Positions 1 through 5,289 of a stretch of 7,959 nucleotides of DNA are shown here, one piece after another. A program made the translations under genes and the position numbers. The stretch comes from JBAYZQ01 sp041672385 (GTDB lineage: Bacteria > Spirochaetota > Spirochaetia > Sphaerochaetales > Sphaerochaetaceae). Location: the NCBI GenBank assembly GCA_041672385.1, contig JBAYZQ010000108.1, positions 1 to 7,959 on the forward strand. Reading direction: 5' to 3'. Each line of letters begins with the position of its first letter. Position 1 is the stretch's first letter. A model generated the notes under the pieces. That model did not search any database and had not been told where the DNA came from. It saw nothing but the letters and a program-made list of their open reading frames with translations.

Positions 1-1
1 T

Positions 2-646
2 TTTAAGGCTGATGTAACAGACCTTTCCTCCTTAGAGAAATTAAAAAGTAAAATTAAAGATTTGGGAATAATTATAAATTGTGCTGGTTTTGGAGTTTCA
101 GGATCTGCTGAAAAAATAAGCCTTGATAAGTCAAAAGCTCAAATGGAAACCAATTATTTTGGAGTACTAAATACTAATCAGGTATTTTTACCTTTATTAA
201 GAAAGAATAAACTTTCTTTAGTATTGATTACAGGATCAGTTGCTGGTTTGATAGGAATTCCTTATCAAAGTCATTATTCCAGTAGTAAATATGCTCTTGA
301 AGCCTACACCGAAGCATTAAGACTTGAAGGAAGAAAATTTGGTATAAGAGCTTGTATAGTTGAACCAGGTGATACTAAAACTGAATTTACTGCTCAAAGA
401 ACACATGATGAACCAAAAGATTCTCCTTATTTCGCTGAATGTAATAAAGCTGTTAAAGCAATGGAAATTAGCGAAAATAAAGGTAAAGCACCAATAAGTG
501 TGGCCAAAGTATTTTTGCGCCAAACAAAAAGAAAGAACCCTGCAGTAAGAAGAGCTGTTGGTTTTGATTACAAAGCACTTGCACTTCTTAAAAGGATTCT
601 TCCTGCAAAACTGGTTGAGTTTATTCTAATTAAAATCTATTTATAA
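2..646 (+). CDS. Short-chain dehydrogenase/reductase (SDR), 5' truncated by window edge
   Basis: This is the 3' portion (214 codons) of a classical SDR oxidoreductase. The reading frame is open to the left edge, so the true start and the N-terminal TGxxxGxG cofactor loop lie outside. A TTG at 62 is an internal codon, not a start. Counting from the first visible codon: DVTD at 4-7 is the adenine-pocket motif, NCAG at 26-29 is the NAG motif, Asn51 lies in ETNYFG, catalytic Ser79 follows LITG, and YSSSK gives Tyr92 and Lys96. EPGDTKT follows as the PG-T cofactor motif. Family knowledge makes this an NAD(P)H-dependent carbonyl reductase or alcohol dehydrogenase; the substrate is not readable. The C-terminus is basic then hydrophobic (from LLKRILP on), as in SDRs acting on lipids. 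The convergent neighbour is a serine palmitoyltransferase-like synthase, so 3-ketosphinganine reductase is a possible but unproven role. Confidence 0.9.
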   Translation, partial: FKADVTDLSSLEKLKSKIKDLGIIINCAGFGVSGSAEKISLDKSKAQMETNYFGVLNTNQVFLPLLRKNKLSLVLITGSVAGLIGIPYQSHYSSSKYALEAYTEALRLEGRKFGIRACIVEPGDTKTEFTAQRTHDEPKDSPYFAECNKAVKAMEISENKGKAPISVAKVFLRQTKRKNPAVRRAVGFDYKALALLKRILPAKLVEFILIKIYL

Positions 647-647
647 A

Positions 648-1826
648 CTACCTTTCAACTACAGTTTTTATTTTATCCATGGCTTCATCCAAAACTTCAA
701 AAGTATGGGTAGCCATGTAGCTTGTCCTTAACAAACATTCATTACTTGGAACTGCTGGAGGAAGAACTGGATTAACATAAACACCTTCTTCATAAAGTTC
801 CTTTCCCTTTGTAAGAGTAGAAATTAGGTCATAAGTATAAATTGGTACAATTGGAATAATAGGGTTCTCACAAGGTTTCATCTTTACTTCCCTTTCAGCC
901 AAACCATTTCTTACATAAACACTTAAATTGTGCAGATTTTCAACTAATTCAGGAGTTTTCTTTAAAATCCTTAAAGAAGCTAATGCTGTAGCACAAGAAC
1001 TAGGAGTAATACTAGCAGAAAAGATAAAAGGTCTACTATTATGACGTACAAAGGAAATTACTCTCTTACTAGCAGCCATATATCCACCAAGACTGGCTAA
1101 AGACTTACTGAAGGTACCCATGTAAATATCAACTTCATTTTCAAGGTTAAAATAACTTGCTGTACCTCTTCCACCTTTTCCTATAACACCAAGCCCATGA
1201 GCATCATCCACCATAATTCGTGCATTATATTTTTTACCAAGTTTTACAATTTCAGGTAGTCTTGCAATGTCCCCACTCATACTAAAAACACCATCTGTAA
1301 TAATTAATTTTCCCACATTCAAAGGAACACTTTGAAGCTTGGCTTCAAGGTCTTCCATATCATTATGAAAAAATCTTAGCATTTTAGCGTTACTAAGTTT
1401 ACATCCATCATAGATGCTTGCATGGTTTTCACGGTCACAGAATATATAATCATCTCTTCCTGCTACCGCACTTATTATACCAAGATTAGTTTGAAAACCT
1501 GTTGAAAATGTACATACATCTTCTTTATTCAAAAAAGAAGCAAGTTCTTCTTCTAAAACCTGATGCATGTCCAAGGTTCCGTTGAGGAATCTCGAACCAC
1601 TGCAGCCACTTCCATATTTCTCCAAAGCCTTAATTCCGGCTTCTATTACCTCATTATTACTAGTAAGGCCAAGATAATTATTGCTTCCAAGCATTATCCT
1701 GCGTTTGCCTTCCATTGTTACAACAGGTCCCTGTTTGCTTTCCAAACAATGGAAGTAGGGGTATATTCCCTTTTGCTTTACTTCATCAGCCAACTTATAA
1801 TTATCACATTTATCAAATAAATCCAA
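648..1826 (-). CDS. PLP-dependent alpha-oxoamine synthase, serine palmitoyltransferase-like
   Basis: Fold-type I PLP enzyme that condenses an amino acid with an acyl-CoA, losing CO2 and CoA. The family includes serine palmitoyltransferase, 8-amino-7-oxononanoate synthase (BioF) and 2-amino-3-ketobutyrate CoA ligase (Kbl). From the TTG start it has 392 residues, the usual family length. Visible motifs are GSNNYLGL at 47-54, GSGCSGSRFLNGTLDMH at 72-88, the PLP-stacking His135 in NHAS, VDDAHGLG with Asp208 and His210, the Schiff-base Lys241 in TFSKSLASLGG, and R367 in RTSYMATHT. IYPYF near the N-terminus and SRFLNGTLD resemble Bacteroides-type serine palmitoyltransferases. BioF and Kbl are not excluded; no biotin genes or threonine dehydrogenase are nearby. 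The frame is open to an ATG at 1940, but that extension is hydrophobic and unlike the family. The TTG at 1826 has an ideal AGGAGT seven bases upstream and yields MDLFDKC. The gene is convergent with the SDR, one base between stops. Confidence 0.88.
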   Translation of the reverse strand: MDLFDKCDNYKLADEVKQKGIYPYFHCLESKQGPVVTMEGKRRIMLGSNNYLGLTSNNEVIEAGIKALEKYGSGCSGSRFLNGTLDMHQVLEEELASFLNKEDVCTFSTGFQTNLGIISAVAGRDDYIFCDRENHASIYDGCKLSNAKMLRFFHNDMEDLEAKLQSVPLNVGKLIITDGVFSMSGDIARLPEIVKLGKKYNARIMVDDAHGLGVIGKGGRGTASYFNLENEVDIYMGTFSKSLASLGGYMAASKRVISFVRHNSRPFIFSASITPSSCATALASLRILKKTPELVENLHNLSVYVRNGLAEREVKMKPCENPIIPIVPIYTYDLISTLTKGKELYEEGVYVNPVLPPAVPSNECLLRTSYMATHTFEVLDEAMDKIKTVVER

Positions 1827-1832
1827 AATAAC

Positions 1833-1838
1833 ACTCCT
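1833..1838 (-). promoter_or_regulatory. Ribosome binding site deciding the TTG start at 1826
   Basis: On the minus strand, AGGAGT ends six bases before the TTG codon at 1826-1824. The only in-frame ATG nearby (1850-1848) has no such site and lies about where transcription is predicted to begin. This supports TTG initiation for the oxoamine synthase. Confidence 0.7.
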
Positions 1839-1852
1839 AAGTAATCTCATTA

Positions 1853-1882
1853 AGAATATTACAATGAAAGAAAAAATGTCAA
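1853..1882 (-). promoter_or_regulatory. Probable sigma70-type promoter of the oxoamine synthase gene
   Basis: On the minus strand, a perfect TTGACA (1882-1877) is followed after 18 bases by TATTCT (1858-1853, four of six to TATAAT). Transcription would begin near 1846, giving a leader of about 20 nt that contains the AGGAGT site. This makes the ATG codons at 1940 and 1850 unlikely as starts and suggests transcription independent of the upstream HD-GYP gene. Confidence 0.55.
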
Positions 1883-1896
1883 TATAAACATAGACA
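1877..1896. promoter_or_regulatory. Imperfect TGTC-N12-GACA palindrome over the -35 box, possible operator
   Basis: The 20-bp stretch begins TGTC and ends GACA, and seven of its ten symmetric positions match (pattern TGTCnATnTnnAnATnGACA). Its left end is the -35 hexamer of the oxoamine synthase promoter, so a bound repressor would block RNA polymerase. No specific regulator family is recognised, and short AT-rich palindromes also arise by chance. Confidence 0.3.
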
Positions 1897-1920
1897 ATGT
1901 TTTTGTTATAATAGAAAAAC

Positions 1921-2814
1921 TTAATATTTAATGATTTCACCCTTTTGGATTAATTTTTCAAGAACTTCAACAATTTTTTGATCTAAATGTTCTTTCTCTT
2001 CAGTTTTCATAATTTCCATAGCTTTTTCAAATGAAAATCCTTTTCTGTAGGATCTTTGATTTGTTAAAGCATCAAAAACATCTGCAACTGCAAGAATCCT
2101 TTCATTTAAAGATATTTCATCCCCTTTAAGGCCATCTGGATATCCAGTTCCATCAAGTTTTTCATGATGGTGTCGAGCAACCTTAGCAATTTCTTCTCCA
2201 TAAGGCTTTACCAACATATTATAAGAATAAACTGGATGTTTTTTAATTTCATCAAATTCTTCTTTGGTTAACCTTCCTGGTTTGTTAATAATTGCATCAG
2301 AAATTTTAACTTTTCCAATATCATGGAAATGAGAAGCTATTCCAAGAACTTTTGTAGGGTATTTTGGATCAATCGCAACTGCAAGTTTTTCGGAAATTAA
2401 AGTAACTTGATAACAATGAGATGCTGTATAAACATCTTTTTCATTAACCTTTTTAAGTAGTTTCTCAAGCTTATCTGCATCTACATCAGTATTTACGGGA
2501 TTCATGGAAAAAAGTAAAAACTCGGTTTGTTCCAACGCATGAATGCTAAAATTATCACTATCATGAATTTTTAGGGAATCGCAACCAACAAGTTCGTGTG
2601 TTTTATCAGAAAAACTAAATTCAATTCTTCCAGACAGAATATAAAAGAGAAAATCCGAACCAGCAGTTCCATCCTCATCAATAGTAACACTACTAATATT
2701 TCCTTTTACAAAATTAAAATGTCTCAAAGAAATTCCATTACTATCAAAAATAGATGAAACACTACACTTCTCTTTACTGAAATTCTCGTCTTTTCGGTAA
2801 ATTTCTAGTTCCAT
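1921..2814 (-). CDS. Cupin-like/HD-GYP protein, probable cyclic-di-GMP phosphodiesterase
   Basis: Cytoplasmic signalling protein of 297 residues. The C-terminal half (about 115-297) is an HD-GYP domain, a family that hydrolyses cyclic di-GMP. It has His133 in ASHCYQ, the HD pair His164-Asp165 in HFHDIGK, His193 in KKHP, HHE at 216-218 with Asp221, GYP at 224-226, and Asp245 in VADVFDALT. All expected metal ligands are present, so activity is likely. The N-terminal half (about 1-105) alternates short beta strands (FLFYILSGRIEFSF, FSIHALEQTEFLLFS) as in a cupin/beta-helix sensor. It lacks an obvious cupin metal-His cluster, so it may bind a small ligand. No membrane segment or receiver domain is seen. 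An in-frame ATG lies 19 codons upstream (2871), but the chosen ATG has GAGGAA six bases away, and the upstream extension is a low-complexity Phe-rich stretch. The gene is divergent from the ECF operon and upstream, on the same strand, of the oxoamine synthase. Confidence 0.88.
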   Translation of the reverse strand: MELEIYRKDENFSKEKCSVSSIFDSNGISLRHFNFVKGNISSVTIDEDGTAGSDFLFYILSGRIEFSFSDKTHELVGCDSLKIHDSDNFSIHALEQTEFLLFSMNPVNTDVDADKLEKLLKKVNEKDVYTASHCYQVTLISEKLAVAIDPKYPTKVLGIASHFHDIGKVKISDAIINKPGRLTKEEFDEIKKHPVYSYNMLVKPYGEEIAKVARHHHEKLDGTGYPDGLKGDEISLNERILAVADVFDALTNQRSYRKGFSFEKAMEIMKTEEKEHLDQKIVEVLEKLIQKGEIIKY

Positions 2815-2818
2815 TAAT

Positions 2819-2824
2819 TTCCTC
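2819..2824 (-). promoter_or_regulatory. Ribosome binding site deciding the HD-GYP start
   Basis: On the minus strand, GAGGAA lies just before the ATG at 2814, with six bases between GAGG and ATG. The alternative ATG codons at 2871 and 2838 have no comparable site. Confidence 0.7.
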
Positions 2825-2833
2825 GCATACGTT

Positions 2834-2862
2834 ATCATATTACAATATAAAAAAAAAAACAA
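2834..2862 (-). promoter_or_regulatory. Candidate promoter of the HD-GYP gene with a poly-T spacer
   Basis: On the minus strand, TTGTTT (2862-2857, weak -35) and TATGAT (2839-2834, five of six to consensus) are 17 bases apart. An 11-base T run supplies the last three bases of the -35 box and eight bases of the spacer. Transcription would begin near 2827, leaving a very short leader that still holds the ribosome binding site. Confidence 0.4.
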
Positions 2863-2896
2863 TCTAAACATTAAATTTGTTTTTCAGCCCTTAGTA

Positions 2897-2925
2897 TTCA
2901 ACAATAAGATTAATTCTGTTATTAT
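2897..2925 (+). promoter_or_regulatory. Candidate promoter of the ECF operon, placed for a leaderless mRNA
   Basis: TTCAAC (2897-2902, weak -35) and TATTAT (2920-2925, five of six to consensus) are 17 bases apart. The seventh base after the -10 box is the A of the ATG at 2932. There is no Shine-Dalgarno-like sequence between the -10 box and the ATG. Confidence 0.4.
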
Positions 2926-2931
2926 CACGAT

Positions 2932-4290
2932 ATGTCAAATGCAATAGAAATTAAAAACTTATCCTTTTCATATAAAAACTATGATAAAATTGGATTTGAA
3001 TATTGTGATTCCATTTTTGCTAATTTGAACCTATCAATTGCAAAGGGTGACCATGTTTTAATTGCTGGATCCCCTAACAGTGGGAAAACTACCTTATCCC
3101 GAATTTTGACCAAAGCCATCGATAAATATATTAAGGGTAAACTTGAAGGAGAAATATCCATATCCGGAAAGGAATTGAAAAATATACAACCTTGGGATTT
3201 AATGAATTTATTGTCTATTATTGAACAAAATACCAGCGAGCAACTTATTTCTACCACAGTAATAGATGAAATGGCTTTTCCTTTGGAATCTTTGGGTATA
3301 AACAGAAAAGAAATAAAGTTAAGGATTTCCTCAAGCTTGAAAGAATGGGACCTTGAAGATAAAAAAGATTTTAATCCACAAATTCTTTCTGGTGGAGAAA
3401 AGAAAAGACTTCTTTTAGCTATTTGCTACTCAATAAACCCTGAAATAATAATATTTGATGAAACCTTTGATGAACTTGATGAGAATTGGAAAGACTATTT
3501 GAAAGACAAAATTAAAAATAGTAAGAAGACAATAATAGTTCTCCAATCCAGGGTAAATGAAAGTCTTAAAGGTGTTTTTAATAAAATATTTAAAATTGAA
3601 GGTAAAAAGCTTCTTGAAATTGATGAAACTGAACTTTTTAATGGAAACAAAACTTATAAGAAATTTTCCATTAACAGCTCAACGGCTTTAATTACCGCCG
3701 AAAACGTCTCTGTTGAACACAGACCTAATTTTTGCCTTCAAATCCCTTTTTTTAAGTTAAATAAAGGTGAAGTTGTCAGCTTAATTGGAAGAAACGGGAG
3801 TGGAAAGACTACCTTTGCAAGGGCACTTTGTGGACTTGATAATTTAAGCATGGGTAATTTTTCTTATTCAAAACAAGATCTTCCATTAAAAGTAGGTTAT
3901 TTATTTCAAAATCCAGATTATCAAATTTTTCTTCCAACTGTAATGGATGAACTTTCTTATCCCCCAAGTAACAAAACAACAAAAGAGGAAATTGAAAAAA
4001 CCTGTAAAAGATTTGACCTTGACCCCAAAAAAAATGCTAGCCTTATCAGCTATCCAGAACGAAAACGTCTTCAAGCTGCCGTTTACTACCAACTTGACAG
4101 AGATTTTTACATTCTTGATGAAATCGAAAGTAGTCTTGATAATGAAACTTCTTATTCTTTAATAAATGCCTTAAGGGAAAAAGGAGCTGGAATATTATTA
4201 ATAACTCACGAAAAGGAAATTATGAATTGGTGTAACCGAACTTATTTCATTGAAAATCAAATATTAAAGGAAGCAATTAATGAAATTTGA
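2932..4290 (+). CDS. ECF transporter ATPase, two fused ABC domains (EcfA-like)
   Basis: Energy-coupling subunit of an ECF-type vitamin or metal importer, with two ATP-binding domains in one 452-residue chain. These are normally two proteins (EcfA1/EcfA2) of about 280 residues. Domain 1 (about 3-230): Walker A GSPNSGKT at 46-53 with Asn49 in place of the usual Gly, Q99, a canonical signature LSGGEKKRL at 152-160, Walker B IIIFDE ending Asp176-Glu177, and Gln205-Ser206 where T-H is expected, so the switch His is missing. Domain 2 (about 253-450): canonical Walker A GRNGSGKT at 286-293, FQNPDYQIF with Gln326 as is typical of EcfA, a degenerate signature LISYPERKR at 371-379, Walker B Asp396-Glu397, and switch His426 in LLITHE. 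Domain 2 Walker motifs plus the domain 1 signature make one intact site; the other site is degenerate. The start fits the usual EcfA N-terminus, but no ribosome binding site precedes it. It overlaps ecfT by 11 bases. Confidence 0.92.
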   Translation: MSNAIEIKNLSFSYKNYDKIGFEYCDSIFANLNLSIAKGDHVLIAGSPNSGKTTLSRILTKAIDKYIKGKLEGEISISGKELKNIQPWDLMNLLSIIEQNTSEQLISTTVIDEMAFPLESLGINRKEIKLRISSSLKEWDLEDKKDFNPQILSGGEKKRLLLAICYSINPEIIIFDETFDELDENWKDYLKDKIKNSKKTIIVLQSRVNESLKGVFNKIFKIEGKKLLEIDETELFNGNKTYKKFSINSSTALITAENVSVEHRPNFCLQIPFFKLNKGEVVSLIGRNGSGKTTFARALCGLDNLSMGNFSYSKQDLPLKVGYLFQNPDYQIFLPTVMDELSYPPSNKTTKEEIEKTCKRFDLDPKKNASLISYPERKRLQAAVYYQLDRDFYILDEIESSLDNETSYSLINALREKGAGILLITHEKEIMNWCNRTYFIENQILKEAINEI

Positions 4291-5032
4291 TGTTTATCAG
4301 AAAAGAAATTCAATGTTACATAAAATGGATCCAAGGGTAAAAATTATATCTCTAATGGAATTATTAATTTTTGTTTTTCTTCCTGTAAATTATTATTTAC
4401 TTTTTGTTCTTGCCTTTGTAATAATACTAATCTCCCTTATTGAAGTAGGAATAAAACCAACTTTTACTGTTTTTAAATCAATTTTACCCATTCTAATAAT
4501 AATGACTTTATTTTCTCCTCTTTACAAAGATAATCTCTCTCCCCTACTACTAATTGGTAATTTCCCAATTCTCTACCACGCAGGAATAGAGGAATTACTT
4601 ACTATTGGATCTAGATTTGTTTTGATAACTTTTGGTTTCAGTTTATTATTAGCTTCTACAAAACAGAAATTTCTCCTTTTAGCCTTAAATGATTTTCATT
4701 TAAGTTTCAATGCTAGTCTTCAAGTTTCACTTATTTTAAATTTTCTTCCACAACTAGCTTCAACTTTTCTTTTAATAAGAGATAGTCATAAGTTAAGACA
4801 AACAGAAAGAAAAATTTCAAAATCAGCTCAAATCTTACCAAATATAATTTCAACTTTTGTAATTGCAATAAAAACAATTCCTCTTACTGCTATGGCTCTT
4901 GAACTTAGAGGTTTTGGTAGAAATAATAAAAGAACAAACTATGAAGAACTTCCCTCTATAAGGAAAATCATATTCCCATCTATTTGCTCTACTTTCTTTT
5001 TTATTATTCTTGGAATTCTATTTTTTAATTAA
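4280..5032 (+). CDS. ecfT: ECF transporter transmembrane coupling protein EcfT
   Basis: Integral membrane subunit that transmits ATPase movement to the substrate-binding S component; its 250 residues are usual for the family. The N-terminus has the typical motif SMLHKMDPRVK at 11-21. About five or six hydrophobic segments follow, around 22-56, 65-80, 108-126, 145-166, 186-207 and 229-249. Two cytoplasmic coupling helices normally carry X-Arg-X motifs. The second is clear (LRG at 209-211 in ELRGFGR), while the first is altered (HKLRQTE, with Arg173 kept but the usual Ala and Gly lost). The ATG lies inside the end of the ATPase gene and has AAAGGA eight bases upstream, so the two are translationally coupled. 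No S component follows, so it must be elsewhere, and the imported substrate cannot be inferred. No clear terminator is seen before the trpB promoter. Confidence 0.9.
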   Translation: MKFDVYQKRNSMLHKMDPRVKIISLMELLIFVFLPVNYYLLFVLAFVIILISLIEVGIKPTFTVFKSILPILIIMTLFSPLYKDNLSPLLLIGNFPILYHAGIEELLTIGSRFVLITFGFSLLLASTKQKFLLLALNDFHLSFNASLQVSLILNFLPQLASTFLLIRDSHKLRQTERKISKSAQILPNIISTFVIAIKTIPLTAMALELRGFGRNNKRTNYEELPSIRKIIFPSICSTFFFIILGILFFN

Positions 5033-5056
5033 TTTAAAATATTTACTTTTTTAATA

Positions 5057-5086
5057 TTGACAAGGTGCTACTATAGACAGTAACAT
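5057..5086 (+). promoter_or_regulatory. Probable sigma70-type promoter of trpB
   Basis: A perfect TTGACA (5057-5062) is followed after 18 bases by TAACAT (5081-5086, four of six to consensus). Transcription would begin near 5093, just upstream of the strong ribosome binding site of the leader peptide, leaving a trpB leader of about 197 nt. Confidence 0.55.
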
Positions 5087-5116
5087 ACATTTATAAATTT
5101 AAAGGAGCTAATTTTA

Positions 5117-5182
5117 ATGAAAAATAATTCAAATCATGAAATTCTAATTAAAACCAATTGCTCCATCAGTTGGCGTCGCTAA
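5117..5182 (+). CDS. Putative 21-residue leader peptide upstream of trpB
   Basis: A short frame begins MKNNSNHEIL and ends ISWRR. It is preceded by a strong AAAGGAG (5101-5107) nine bases before its ATG and lies at the start of the predicted trpB transcript. It holds one Trp codon (TGG at 5171-5173), the third from last sense codon. The following Arg codons CGT and CGC are unusual in this AGA-rich window. The Trp codon forms the end of the 3' arm of a hairpin. Position, ribosome binding site and Trp codon fit a regulatory leader peptide, like trpL or tnaC in principle, but it resembles neither in sequence. No intrinsic terminator follows, so classical attenuation is not evident. It could also be a degenerate or chance small frame. 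Confidence 0.5.
   Translation: MKNNSNHEILIKTNCSISWRR
5154..5173 (+). promoter_or_regulatory. RNA hairpin in the trpB leader, overlapping the Trp codon
   Basis: CCAATTG (5154-5160) pairs over all seven positions, with one G-U, with CAGTTGG (5167-5173), leaving the loop CTCCAT. The loop region contains GCTCC, complementary to GGAGC (5104-5108) at the leader-peptide ribosome binding site, and CTCCA, complementary to TGGAG (5279-5283) at the trpB site. The Trp codon is the last three bases of the 3' arm, so a ribosome paused there would keep the hairpin open. Confidence 0.4.
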
Positions 5183-5279
5183 ATTCTATAAAGACAATCA
5201 ATAAAACAAAAAAACATATAAACCTCTAACTAAAAAGAAGTTATTGTATGTTGTTCGAAAAAAAACACAAATTATTATT

Positions 5280-5284
5280 GGAGA
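5280..5284 (+). promoter_or_regulatory. Ribosome binding site deciding the trpB start
   Basis: GGAGA is followed, after five bases, by the ATG at 5290. The in-frame ATG at 5248 lacks a good site and would add 14 residues not typical of TrpB. Confidence 0.65.
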
Positions 5285-5289
5285 ATAAA

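Noticed and set aside
62..64. TTG as the start of the SDR gene
   Set aside because: The frame stays open to the left edge and the upstream codons encode the conserved DVTD motif, so this is an internal codon of a truncated gene.
1563..1820. Open frame on the plus strand inside the oxoamine synthase gene
   Set aside because: It is fully antisense to a well-supported conserved gene and its translation resembles no protein family.
1907..1912. Perfect TATAAT on the plus strand as a promoter
   Set aside because: No -35 box lies 16-18 bases upstream, and it would read only antisense into the HD-GYP gene.
1899..1920. GTTTTT/AAAAAC hairpin on the minus strand as a terminator between the HD-GYP and synthase genes
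   Set aside because: Only six weak A-T-rich pairs with no following T run.
5033..5056. Terminator after ecfT
   Set aside because: The stretch is A-T rich but no stable stem followed by a T run could be found.
5228..5244. TAACT/AGTTA hairpin in the trpB leader as a terminator
   Set aside because: The stem is only five bases and no T tract follows.
5248..5289. ATG at 5248 as the trpB start
   Set aside because: No good ribosome binding site precedes it, the added residues are not typical of TrpB, and the ATG at 5290 has GGAGA at the right distance.
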